NCBI RefSeq assembly: GCF_018612875.1
Contig: NZ_JAGGRI010000006.1
Location: forward strand, 1 to 64,000
Direction of reading: 5' to 3'
DNA length: 64,000 nucleotides
Source of the DNA: Lysobacter sp. ISL-50
Lineage (GTDB): Bacteria; Pseudomonadota; Gammaproteobacteria; Xanthomonadales; Xanthomonadaceae
The first letter of the stretch is position 1; each line of letters begins with the position of its first letter. Under the pieces are notes generated by a model that saw only the letters and a list, made by a program, of their open reading frames with translations, did not search any database and was not told the origin of the DNA. Both the position numbers and the translations under genes were made by a program. Below, one piece after another: positions 55,786 through 64,000 of this stretch.

Positions 55786-58617
55786 ATGGATGCCGAGCGC
55801 TGGCAACGCCTGTCTCCGCTGCTCGACGCGCTGCTCGAGCTCGATCCGGTCGCCCGCGCCGAACGCCTGCGCGAACTGGGCGCGGACGATCCCTCGCTCG
55901 CCGACGATCTGGCCGGGCTGATCGCGCTGGAGGAAGGCCACGAGGATTTCCTGTCCGAACCCCTGGTGACGCCGCAGGCCAGCGGCATGCGCCCGGGCGT
56001 GGAAGTGGGTTCGTACCGGCTGGAAAGCCTGCTCGGCGAAGGCGGCATGGGCCAGGTCTGGCTGGCCTCGCGCGCCGACGGCCTGTACCAGCGCCGGGTC
56101 GCGCTGAAATTGCTGCGCCCGGGCCTGGCCGACACCAACCTGCGCACCCGCTTCACCCGCGAACGGCAGATCCTCGCCCGCCTCGCCCATCCGCACATCG
56201 CCCGCCTGCTCGACGCCGGCGTGACCCGCGACGGCCTGCCGTACCTGGCGCTGGAATACGTCGAAGGCGAACCGATCACCGACTACTGCCGCAATCAGCG
56301 CACGCCGCTGGACAAGCGCCTGCGCATGTTCCAGCAGATCTGCGACGCGGTCAGCCACGCCCACGCCAACCTGATCGTCCACCGCGACCTCAAGCCGTCC
56401 AACATCATGGTGACGCCGGGCGGCGACGTGCGCCTGCTGGATTTCGGCATCGCCAAGCTGCTCGACAGCAGCGACGTGCCGCTGCCCGAGCAGACCCGCA
56501 CCGGCGCGCGCGCCTTCACCCTGCACTACGCCGCGCCCGAACAGGTGCGCGGCGAGCCGGTCACCACCATGACCGACGTGTACTCGCTCGGCGTGGTGCT
56601 GTACGAGCTGCTCACCGACGCCAAGCCCTACAAGCTCAAGCGCCAGACCGACGCGGAATGGGAAGAGGCGATCCTCGCCGCCGATCCGATGCGGCCCTCG
56701 CAGGCGGTGCTGCGCTACGCCGACGCCAGCGACGCCGACATCGATCCGGTGTCGCTGCGCCGGCTCGGCCGGCAGTTGTCGGGCGATCTGGACAACATCG
56801 TTCTCAAGACCCTGGCCAAGCGGCCCGAGCAGCGTTATCCCTCGGTGGAAGCGCTGTCGCTGGATCTGCAGCGCTTCGAATCCGGGCGCCCGGTGCTGGC
56901 GCGCGCGCAGAGCCTGCGCTACCGCTTCAACAAATACGTCGCCCGCCATCGCTGGGCGCTGGCGACCGCGGCGCTGGTCGCGGTGGTGCTAAGCGCCGCG
57001 CTGGGCATCGTCGCCTGGCAGGCGCGCGAAGCGGTGGCCGAGGCCGCGCGCGCGCAGGCGATGCAGGACTTCATGGTCGGCCTGTTCGAAAGCGCGCGCG
57101 GCACGCCCGAAGGCGAAGCGCTGGACCTGCGCGGCCTGCTCGACGCCTCGGTCGCGCGCGGCAATCGCGAACTCGCCCGGCAACCGCGCGCGCGCGCGGA
57201 GTTGTTCGGCGTGATCGCGCGCCTGCGCACCAGCCTGGGCGACTACAACGAAGCGCGCGCGCTGCTGCAACGCCAGACCGCGATCATGGCCTCGGCCGAC
57301 GACATCCCCGACAGCCTGCGCCTGGAATCGATGACCCAGCGCGGCAAAGTCCTGCGCCTGCTGAACCTGCCGCGCGACTGCGCCGCGCTGATGCAGCCGG
57401 CGCTGGACCTGGCCCGGCGCGAACAGTCGCAACTGCCGCTGCAGTCGAGCGAGTTCTATTCCGAACTCGGCCGCTGCCGCCGCGCCAACGGCGAACGCCA
57501 GGGCGCGCGGCAGTTGTTCGAGCGCTCACTGGCGATACGGCGCGAGATGCTCGAAAACACCGACGCGGGCGAAGTCGAAAACCTCATGGACCTGGCCAGC
57601 CTGCAAGCCGATGCCGGCCAGAGCCGCGAAGCGCTGCAAGGCTTCGAACACGCGCGCCGGCGCCTGCAGCAGCGCGTCGGCGACCGCCATCCGCTGCAGG
57701 TCGAGATCGGCCGCAGCCTGGCGGTGTTGCGCCGCGACCTGGGCCAACTCGGCGACGCCGAACGCGACGCCAGCGAGGCCCTGGCGATCGCGCTGGAAGT
57801 CAACGGCGCGCAGCATCCGGCGACCCTGGCGGTGCGCCTGCAACTGGCCGAGCTGCACGTGGATCAGGGCCAGTACGTGCAGGCGCAGGCCGAGTTCGAA
57901 CTGATACGCGGCCTGCTCACGCAGCGGCTGGGACCGGATCATCTGCAACTGGCCAGCGTGCGCAATGCGCTCGGCCTGATCGCCTGGGAACGCGGCGACC
58001 TGGACCGCGCTCTCGGCGAACTCGATCGCGCCATCGCCATCGTCCGCCAGCATCGCCTGCCCGCCGTTCAATCCGACCGCCTCGCCGAGCTGCTGTTCAA
58101 TCGGGCCGTGATCCTGCACGACGCCGGGCGCGACACCGAAGCGCGCTCGGTGCTGGAACAGACCCGCAACCTGCGCATCCGCCGGTTCGGTCCCGAGCAC
58201 GGCAGCGTCGGCGACACCGAGCGCGTGCTCGGCGACGTCGAACTGGCGCTGGGCGAACCCGAGCGCGCGCTGCCGCGGCTGCAGCGCGCCCTGCAACTCA
58301 CCCGCGCGGCCTACGGCGAACGCCACCCGCGCAGCCGCCACGCCGAACTCGACCTGGCCCGCGCCGAAGCCGGCAGCGGCGACGCCGCCGCGGTCGCGCA
58401 CCTGGATTCGCTGGCGGAACTGCCGACCACCAACGAAGACCTGCGCACGCTCGGCTGGCGCGCCCAGGCCTACGCCGCGCAGGCGCGCTGCGTGGGCACG
58501 CAGCGCGGACAGGCGCGGGCGAATCTCGACGGTTTGCTGCGCACCATCGCCGAAGCGCGGCCGGACGGCAGCGAGGTGGGGCGTGAGGCGCAGGCGATAC
58601 GCGACGCCTGCGAATAA
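55786..58617 (+). CDS. Transmembrane Ser/Thr protein kinase with periplasmic TPR-type repeats
   Basis: 943 residues. The cytosolic PknB-type kinase domain (about residues 72-360) has LLGEGGMGQVWLA, RRVALKLLRPG, the catalytic loop IVHRDLKPSNIMV near 200 and DFGIAKLLDSS. One membrane helix at about 387-405 (ALATAALVAVVLSAALGIVA) separates it from about 500 residues of helix pairs with A/L/E-rich tetratricopeptide-type repeats (for example ARQLFERSLAIRREMLENT, LGDAERDASEALAIALEVN). A short N-terminal stretch carries a helical region before the kinase. Paired with the ECF sigma factor just upstream, it is probably its activating kinase; the periplasmic repeats may sense a ligand or partner protein. 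Confidence 0.93.
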   Translation: MDAERWQRLSPLLDALLELDPVARAERLRELGADDPSLADDLAGLIALEEGHEDFLSEPLVTPQASGMRPGVEVGSYRLESLLGEGGMGQVWLASRADGLYQRRVALKLLRPGLADTNLRTRFTRERQILARLAHPHIARLLDAGVTRDGLPYLALEYVEGEPITDYCRNQRTPLDKRLRMFQQICDAVSHAHANLIVHRDLKPSNIMVTPGGDVRLLDFGIAKLLDSSDVPLPEQTRTGARAFTLHYAAPEQVRGEPVTTMTDVYSLGVVLYELLTDAKPYKLKRQTDAEWEEAILAADPMRPSQAVLRYADASDADIDPVSLRRLGRQLSGDLDNIVLKTLAKRPEQRYPSVEALSLDLQRFESGRPVLARAQSLRYRFNKYVARHRWALATAALVAVVLSAALGIVAWQAREAVAEAARAQAMQDFMVGLFESARGTPEGEALDLRGLLDASVARGNRELARQPRARAELFGVIARLRTSLGDYNEARALLQRQTAIMASADDIPDSLRLESMTQRGKVLRLLNLPRDCAALMQPALDLARREQSQLPLQSSEFYSELGRCRRANGERQGARQLFERSLAIRREMLENTDAGEVENLMDLASLQADAGQSREALQGFEHARRRLQQRVGDRHPLQVEIGRSLAVLRRDLGQLGDAERDASEALAIALEVNGAQHPATLAVRLQLAELHVDQGQYVQAQAEFELIRGLLTQRLGPDHLQLASVRNALGLIAWERGDLDRALGELDRAIAIVRQHRLPAVQSDRLAELLFNRAVILHDAGRDTEARSVLEQTRNLRIRRFGPEHGSVGDTERVLGDVELALGEPERALPRLQRALQLTRAAYGERHPRSRHAELDLARAEAGSGDAAAVAHLDSLAELPTTNEDLRTLGWRAQAYAAQARCVGTQRGQARANLDGLLRTIAEARPDGSEVGREAQAIRDACE

Positions 58618-58660
58618 ATCGCTGCTTCGCCGCGCGGCGTGGCCGAGCGCGCGCGAAGTT

Positions 58661-59203
58661 TCAGTCGCCGTCCACGTTGGCGATCAATCCCAACAGATCG
58701 GTCGCGCCGACATCCACGCCGGCCTGCGTCAGCAAGGTCGTGATCTGGCCGCGGTGATGGGTCTGATGATTGAAGAAATGCATCAGCAAACTGCCGAAGC
58801 GGCGGCGCGAGAGCACGCCCTTCATGCTGGCGTAGTCCAGCGCGTGATCCAGATCGCTCTCGCTCAACTGGGCCACCCAGGTTTCGATCAAGGCGTCCAG
58901 GGCTTCGCGCTCGGCGCGCAGCGGCGGCAGGCGGTCGTGGACGATGGCGGCGATATCGAGCGGCCGCGGCCGCGGGCGGATCGGATCGAGCGCGGCGAAG
59001 CGCGCGGGATGGGTGGCGAAGCGATGCAGCCAGACTTGATCGGCGACCAGCAGATGATTCAACGTGCCCAGGATCGAGCCGAAGAACGCGCCGCGATCGG
59101 CGGCAATCGCCTCATGCGGCAGTTGCGCCGCGGCCGCGTACACCTTGTCGTTCATCCAACGGTTGTAGGCGGCCATCAACACCGCGTGTTCGCGCAGATT
59201 CAT
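58661..59203 (-). CDS. DinB-family metal-binding protein
   Basis: 180-residue four-helix-bundle protein of the DinB/YfiT group. Metal-binding histidines are placed as in the family: one in LNHLLVADQVWLHRF (near residue 48) and two in HFFNHQTHHRGQITTLLTQ (near 130-138). Family members include bacillithiol/mycothiol/glutathione S-transferase-like proteins and DNA-damage-inducible proteins, so a thiol-transferase role is possible. Begins MNLREHAVLMAAYNRWMN, the standard DinB opening. Confidence 0.9.
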   Translation of the reverse strand: MNLREHAVLMAAYNRWMNDKVYAAAAQLPHEAIAADRGAFFGSILGTLNHLLVADQVWLHRFATHPARFAALDPIRPRPRPLDIAAIVHDRLPPLRAEREALDALIETWVAQLSESDLDHALDYASMKGVLSRRRFGSLLMHFFNHQTHHRGQITTLLTQAGVDVGATDLLGLIANVDGD

Positions 59204-59345
59204 CTAAGCGGCTCCTGCCGAGGGAGCGCCTGAGTTTAGCGGCCCGCGCGATTGGATTCGCGCGTTCCGCGCCGCGTCGGATCGCGAATCCGTGCTCTTG
59301 AGACGCGGCGGATCGGAATGCATGCCCGCGATCCGCCGCGCCCGG

Positions 59346-61568
59346 TCAACGTTTGAACATGCCGTCGAACCAGGCACGCATCACCTCGCCGATCCGCGGC
59401 CGCTGCGGCGCAGCCGGCACGGCGGCGGGCGGGACCGCGGCCGGCGCGGCCGGCAACGCGGCCGGACGCGGCGTCGAGGCGCAACGAGGTTCCGGCGCCG
59501 CCGAGCGTGGCGCCGCGACGGTGGCCAATTCGACGCAGGCGGCATCGTTCGCGCCGGCTTGCGCGGCGAGCGTGGACACCGTCGCCACCTCCCGCGACAG
59601 CAACACGGTCGGATTGGCCGGGAAGCCCTCCCATGCCTTCGGCGTATCCAGCAGTTCGATCCGCGCGAGCGGCTTGTCGGCGGGCACGTTGATGCCCCAG
59701 GTGCGGAAACTGGCCTTGTTGTTGGGATCGCTGGCCTCGGCCGGCACCGCGGCAGTCGCACCGAACCACTTGCGGAACCCCTTCTGCAGCAGAACGTGCC
59801 TCACGCTGCCGTCGGCGTAGGTCGCGCGCACGGTGTAGTCGCAACCGTTGTTCTGGCAAAACGACGAATACGCGCCGGCGCCGGGCACGATGCTCGCCCG
59901 TTGCGCCGCGTCGGTGGGATCGATGTAGCGCCGCAGATTGCCGCGGAAGGCTATCGGCGGATAGATCTGCGAAACCTCGGCGGTGCCGGCATGGCTGTAG
60001 GCGATGGCGATGGCCTGCACCGCCACGTCGCGCTGCTCGGGCAGGCTGAGATCGAAGCTGTAAAGCCCCTTGCTCAGGGTCGTCGGCGTAACGTTGACCC
60101 AGCGCCGGTCGATCCCGTCCCAGCGCTTGTAACCGCCGGGGAAAGACGCATCGGCGACGATGCTGCCGCCGCTGTAGACGCGCGCACCCTTGCTGTCGAT
60201 GGTCGTGGTTCCCTCCAGATGGCGCTGCATCATCGCGGCGCTGTAATCGGCGAAGGTCGCGAAGCGGTAGCCGCTGGCCTGGTCGCCGGCACCGCTCGCC
60301 ATCGGGTCTTGCTTGACGCAACGGCCTTGCGCGTCGAGCTGACGCGGGCTGCCGTCGAACGTGTCGCCCGCGCAACCGTTGTAGCGCGTCGCGGTGGTCG
60401 GAACGAACGGCGCCAGAAACTCCTTGCGCGTGCTGTCGTAGCCCCAGGCCGAGCCGGCGAGGCTGCCGCCGACGTAGGGATACTTGCCGGCGAGGTAGGC
60501 GTCGTTGTGGTGCGGCAGGCCCATCGCGTGGCCCTGTTCGTGGATGAAGATACCCTTGTAGGCGTAGTCGCCGGTGCCGGTATCGCCGCCGACCGATGCC
60601 CATCCGCCGCCGACGCCGACCACCTTGCCGGCTGCGTTGAAAGCGATCACCGGTGAGTAGTACTGGACCGGGCCGGGCGCTTCGCCGTTGGCGCTGAGCA
60701 GGTCGCCGAGAATGTCCAGCGCGGCGCTCAGGATCTGGAAACCGGCTTGTTCGTCGTTTCTGTTGCGCGCCAGATAGGCCGGCTTGGTTCCGGACGGCGC
60801 GATCGACAGCGTCGGCGACACCATCTTCTGCGCGGGATGGTTCTGCGCCACCAGACTGGCGACCGGCCATTTGGCGAAGATTTCGTCGACCGTCGCGGCA
60901 TCGGGCGCGGCGGTGGTCGCCAGCGGCACCGAGTTGTTCTCGTCGGCGCCGAAAAGATACAGCGGCAACACGCGCAGCAGCACCGGGCTGTCGGCGCCGA
61001 TGACCGGCGCGCGAAAGCCGCCGGCGCGATGGTTGTCGGCGCGCGCGCGCAACTGCAGGCCGGGCACCAGCCATGCGGCCGGCAGGGTCGCGCTGTAGCG
61101 CCCGGTCGCATAGGCCGGGCCGCCGGCTTCGGTGGCCGGAATGGAACTGGACAAGGCCAGCGTGCCGAGCTGGACGCCGTTGACCCAGGCCTCTAATTGC
61201 GGGTTGCCGGGACCGAGCGCGGACAGGCTCAGCAGTGCCAGGGTTTCGCGTCCACCGACCGCGTGCAGGTTTTCCGTGGCCGCGGGCAGGCTCCAGCTCA
61301 GCCCGGCTTCGGGCAGCACATGGGTCTGGGCGAGTTGGAGTTCGCCGATTTCCAGCAGCGGCGCGTTCGCCGGCGGCTGCGGTGGCTGCGGTGGTTGCGT
61401 GGTTGGCGGTGTAGTCGGCGAACTGCCGGGAGGCGTCGTGGGCGAGGTGTTCGGCGACGGCGACGGCGTCGAAGAGGCCGCGGCGCGTTTCTTGCCGCCG
61501 CCGCATGCGCCCAAGGCCAATGCGACGGAAATCCACAATGCCGCGACGGCGAAGCCAGGTGTGCGCAT
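59346..61568 (-). CDS. Secreted zinc metalloprotease lipoprotein, M66 (StcE)-like
   Basis: 740 residues from the ATG at 61568, preceded by AAGGAG. The N-terminus is a lipoprotein signal (ALALGACGGG, Cys22). A Pro/Thr/Ser-rich linker follows (STPSPSPNTSPTTPPGSSPT). The catalytic zincin site is HEQGHAMGLPHH near residues 342-353, an HExxHxxGxxH metzincin-type motif, with nearby GGGWASVGGDTGTGDY and YVGGSLAGSAWGYD. This fits M66 peptidases such as StcE, which cut mucin-type glycoproteins. The C-terminal 40 residues are Pro/Ala-rich. Probably a surface-exposed or released protease; substrate unknown. Confidence 0.85.
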   Translation of the reverse strand: MRTPGFAVAALWISVALALGACGGGKKRAAASSTPSPSPNTSPTTPPGSSPTTPPTTQPPQPPQPPANAPLLEIGELQLAQTHVLPEAGLSWSLPAATENLHAVGGRETLALLSLSALGPGNPQLEAWVNGVQLGTLALSSSIPATEAGGPAYATGRYSATLPAAWLVPGLQLRARADNHRAGGFRAPVIGADSPVLLRVLPLYLFGADENNSVPLATTAAPDAATVDEIFAKWPVASLVAQNHPAQKMVSPTLSIAPSGTKPAYLARNRNDEQAGFQILSAALDILGDLLSANGEAPGPVQYYSPVIAFNAAGKVVGVGGGWASVGGDTGTGDYAYKGIFIHEQGHAMGLPHHNDAYLAGKYPYVGGSLAGSAWGYDSTRKEFLAPFVPTTATRYNGCAGDTFDGSPRQLDAQGRCVKQDPMASGAGDQASGYRFATFADYSAAMMQRHLEGTTTIDSKGARVYSGGSIVADASFPGGYKRWDGIDRRWVNVTPTTLSKGLYSFDLSLPEQRDVAVQAIAIAYSHAGTAEVSQIYPPIAFRGNLRRYIDPTDAAQRASIVPGAGAYSSFCQNNGCDYTVRATYADGSVRHVLLQKGFRKWFGATAAVPAEASDPNNKASFRTWGINVPADKPLARIELLDTPKAWEGFPANPTVLLSREVATVSTLAAQAGANDAACVELATVAAPRSAAPEPRCASTPRPAALPAAPAAVPPAAVPAAPQRPRIGEVMRAWFDGMFKR

Positions 61569-62031
61569 GATGTTGCTCCTTGCCACGCGGGCACTCGCGC
61601 CCGCGCCGATGAATGACGAATGGATTGAGCGTCCTGTTGATCGGCCGTCGCCAGTTGGCATGATCGTCTCCCCACGATCCGGCGCGGCTGCATCATAGCC
61701 ATTCGTTTTCGCGGCGTCGCGACAGTTGTGCATCGCGTGTGGACGATTATTACGGCCGCACCAGAACCGCTATTTCTTCCGGATATTCGGCACGGAAAGT
61801 GCGTTCAACGCGACAACAGGTCGAGCCGATCCGGAGCACGCTCCGCACAACTTCGCCGTATCGCATCGTGCGCGGCAATCTTGTTCTGCGGGCTGGTTTT
61901 TCATCCAGCTTGTTGAACGACGCGGTTGTCATCGCGCGATTCGGGCTCGATATCGCGCTCTTGCGCGGCGGCGGCTTCAACGAACTGCGAAACGCCGCGA
62001 TCGATTGGCAGCGCAAGCACACGTCGCGACA
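61569..62031. other. Gene-free stretch between the M66-like lipoprotein and the effector
   Basis: About 460 bases with less GC-rich sequence near 61735-61800. Short frames exist on both strands, but none has a good start, ribosome-binding site or recognisable product. It should contain the promoter of the metalloprotease gene. Confidence 0.45.
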
Positions 62032-63891
62032 TCACATCGATCGCTTGGGTCCGCCCTGATCCGGATCGTCCGGCCCGCGCGTGCGCGCTTGCTGCTCCGA
62101 TTGCGCGATCTCGGCCTGGGCCTGGCGGATGGAGTCGGTCTGGCGATAGCGCTCTTCGGCCGGCATCGAGACCGCCTCGGCCGTGCGCATGTGGGCGTGG
62201 TGCGCCGCCGGATCGGAAGAGGGATGGCCGACTCGATAGACATGCACCACATCGCCGGCCGCCAGGCCCGCGGCCGGCTGGTTGAACATCGCCCGGATGT
62301 CGTCGTGGGCCGAGAACCGCTGCTCCGCGGCGAGCGTCAACAAGCTGGCGCTCATGCGCTCGCTGCCTTCGTCCCAGGATTTACCGACCTGCCGGTCCAA
62401 CTCGCGAACGGCGCCGCGGACTTTCTCCAGCAGGGCGTGATCGCGGTGATCGGAATCGTTCGGATCGCCGGGACGAGGCTGCGCAACCGTCGGCGCCGGG
62501 CTGGAAAACTCCAGGGGCAGCGCGGGAATCGGGCTGAGGTGCTGGTGCGTGCTGGCCGTATGTTGAAACAAACCCGCTCGAGGCGGGTTCGTGGTGGTGT
62601 CCAGGTAGGCCTGCGCTGTGCCCGCACTGCTGGGCGGCAGGCTGATGCCGTTGCGCTCGAGCAAGTCCTCGCGCAGCTTCAACTGTCCCAGGTCGAGCTG
62701 CATCCGCGGCGCCACCCCGTGCACGGCATGGGCGTAATTGCGTTCGAAATGGATCGCGCGGCTGATCGCGCCGGCGCCGTAGAAATTCGGATAGTCCGAA
62801 TCGCCGTGATGGCCGATGCCGGTGGTCCGGTGGCTCGGCAAGCCCGGCGCGCCCGCGGGCGGCTTGTCGAAATAGTTTTGCGCCTGGGCGGCGATGTTGC
62901 CGGGGGTCATCGGCAGAGTGCTGTCTGGGTTGAAGGAGAGGCCTGGGCGGGCTTGGGCTTGCCGCGAGTTGGCCGGATCAGGCTGAATAAAATCGTGCAA
63001 TCGAGAGTTTCGCAACAGCATCATGTTCGTAAGATTGGCTGCCGGATTAACTTGTCGCTCTCGGCTAACTAGCGAATTCCATCCCGCAATCTGCGCCCTG
63101 GCTTCGTCATCACGACCAGCGCCGATGAGCTGACCAACAGGCGCGGTGTAATCGTTGACGGGATTGTTGTCGGTGGCGATGGCCTTCGCGGCGGTATCGA
63201 ACGCCCGATAGGCGATCACCTTGTCGGGGTGGTTGAAAGCATGCTGGGTTTCGTGGCCCAGCACGAAGGTCAGGTCCGGCGAGTCGAACCTCTGAAAACC
63301 TGCGGGAGTCCTCGCCAGCACCCTTGGCGGAACGCTCATGGTCTTGGTGTCGCCGTTGTACGTTCCGCCGGCGACCATGTTACTGAGCGGCGCGAAGTTC
63401 TCCAGCAGCATCCGATCGTTTCGATCCGATGGATCGACCGTCGTCGCCGCCCGTTTCATCTCCGCGGCCAGAACTGGAGAACCGTTGATGGTGAACTGCA
63501 GATTGCTCAGCATGTCCTGCGATACCTGCTGGGTGACTCCCGCTGCATCGACATAGGTGCCGTGAGCAAAACGCAGGCTCATCTCCTGCAGGCGCAGGCT
63601 GGCGCGCAGGTCCGGGTTGGCCGCCGTTCCGCCGGCCTGGAAGCCGTTGGACGGCAGCGTCACTACGCCCGAGGCCTTGTCGTACGTGCCCACGATATTC
63701 GGCCCCGCTCCTGTCGATGCCGACGCGAAGCCCGTCAGCTGGCGATTGGCGGCGGCTTGGTTCAAGCGCTGCAGCAGATCGGCATCGCTGGCGATGGTCG
63801 CGCGCAACTGTGCTTCCTGGTCCAGCGTCACGCCAGGTTGATGGGCGAACTGCGCGATCGATGCCCGTAGTTGAGTGTTGATGGACGGCAT
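62032..63891 (-). CDS. Type IV secretion effector candidate: zincin-like toxin with XVIPCD-type C-terminus
   Basis: 619 residues. The C-terminus, about 476-585, has the pattern of the Xanthomonadales T4SS effector signal domain (XVIPCD): DPNDSDHRDHALLEKVRGAV, RELDRQVGKSWDEGSERMSA, then DPAAHHAHMRTAEAVSMP. It ends with a Gln/Arg-rich tail (EIAQSEQQARTRGPDDPDQ). Upstream, HExxH is present at residues 213-217 (FVLGHETQHAFNHPDKV), and E263 in GAGRDDEARAQIAGWN could be the third metal ligand, as in gluzincins. A gene ends only 3 bases ahead of its ATG, so the two are co-transcribed. In X. citri such proteins are injected into rival bacteria by the VirB/D4 system. The toxic activity here is inferred. 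Confidence 0.83.
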   Translation of the reverse strand: MPSINTQLRASIAQFAHQPGVTLDQEAQLRATIASDADLLQRLNQAAANRQLTGFASASTGAGPNIVGTYDKASGVVTLPSNGFQAGGTAANPDLRASLRLQEMSLRFAHGTYVDAAGVTQQVSQDMLSNLQFTINGSPVLAAEMKRAATTVDPSDRNDRMLLENFAPLSNMVAGGTYNGDTKTMSVPPRVLARTPAGFQRFDSPDLTFVLGHETQHAFNHPDKVIAYRAFDTAAKAIATDNNPVNDYTAPVGQLIGAGRDDEARAQIAGWNSLVSRERQVNPAANLTNMMLLRNSRLHDFIQPDPANSRQAQARPGLSFNPDSTLPMTPGNIAAQAQNYFDKPPAGAPGLPSHRTTGIGHHGDSDYPNFYGAGAISRAIHFERNYAHAVHGVAPRMQLDLGQLKLREDLLERNGISLPPSSAGTAQAYLDTTTNPPRAGLFQHTASTHQHLSPIPALPLEFSSPAPTVAQPRPGDPNDSDHRDHALLEKVRGAVRELDRQVGKSWDEGSERMSASLLTLAAEQRFSAHDDIRAMFNQPAAGLAAGDVVHVYRVGHPSSDPAAHHAHMRTAEAVSMPAEERYRQTDSIRQAQAEIAQSEQQARTRGPDDPDQGGPKRSM

Positions 63892-63894
63892 GAC

Positions 63895-64000
63895 TTAAGG
63901 TCCGAATGCATGAACGCTGATTTCGCTGACACAGGCATGGTTGAGCTTGGCATCGGGCGCATTGGCCTCGCGACGCGGGATGATCTGCACACGAACGTTG
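63895..64000 (-). CDS. Partial gene upstream of the effector (possible immunity protein)
   Basis: Only the last 34 codons are in the window; the gene continues past 64000. The end of the product reads NVRVQIIPRREANAPDAKLN then HACVSEISVHAFGP and a TAA stop, 3 bases before the effector ATG. CVSEI-type C-termini occur in the NADase-type glycan-binding and discoidin-like beta domains. T4SS effectors of this group are usually paired with an immunity gene next to them, so this could be the partner, but the fragment is too short for a call. Confidence 0.55.
   Translation of the reverse strand, partial: NVRVQIIPRREANAPDAKLNHACVSEISVHAFGP

Noticed and set aside
61739-62059. A 106-residue plus-strand frame downstream of the effector
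   Set aside because: It overlaps the effector's last codons on the other strand, has no ribosome-binding site and matches no family I know.

Overview
The window is high-GC throughout and reads as chromosomal DNA of a Lysobacter-like gammaproteobacterium (Xanthomonadaceae). The support is gene content rather than a search: a type IV secretion effector with the Xanthomonadales C-terminal secretion domain, DcaP-like porin, secreted serine and zinc proteases, the rsmG-parA-parB block next to an AMP-ligase/phosphopantetheinyl transferase pair, and dense REP-like palindromes in intergenic DNA. Genes are packed, often with 4-base ATGA stop/start overlaps, so operons are easy to call. No rRNA, tRNA, CRISPR array, insertion sequence or prophage was seen.

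Layout. 1-3.2 kb: sulfate ABC transporter cysU-cysW-cysA behind simple-sequence repeats. 3.5-8.3 kb: hemB (Mg-type metal site), an AT-rich solo HEPN-like gene, two secreted proteins, aroE, a small membrane protein and a Cys-cluster protein. 8.3-16.8 kb: a 200-bp tandem duplication, then a seven-gene leftward operon (two RDD proteins, SpoIIM-like, DUF4129, DUF4350, MoxR ATPase, DUF58) and a gamma-carbonic anhydrase. 17-25.3 kb: aldehyde dehydrogenase, exonuclease III, GlsB-type protein, AMP-ligase, phosphopantetheinyl transferase, rsmG, parA, parB. 25.6-29.9 kb: a secreted protein, a sugar epimerase/GT2/LABN envelope cluster, GFA protein, rpmB-rpmG. 30.2-45.3 kb: secreted trypsin-fold protease; a transporter-fused hybrid histidine kinase; a DUF2167 operon; a LuxR-type response regulator; acetyl-CoA synthetase; a porin and an MFS permease. 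The kinase, regulator and acs resemble the CrbS/CrbR (MxtR/ErbR) acetate switch.

45.3-54.9 kb: uracil-DNA glycosylase family protein; a TRIC/UPF0126 membrane protein behind a tandem glycine riboswitch; an ECF sigma factor with a membrane partner; a two-gene ABC exporter; an ANT(4')-like nucleotidyltransferase; an EF-hand protein; a fatty-acid desaturase; a CHAD protein; mutM. 55-64 kb: an ECF sigma factor paired with a large transmembrane Ser/Thr kinase with a periplasmic repeat region, a DinB protein, an M66-like metalloprotease lipoprotein, and a 619-residue type IV secretion effector candidate carrying an HExxH zincin motif plus an XVIPCD-type tail, with the end of a tightly linked upstream gene (possible immunity partner) cut by the window edge. 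This last locus is the best candidate for a poorly described system.
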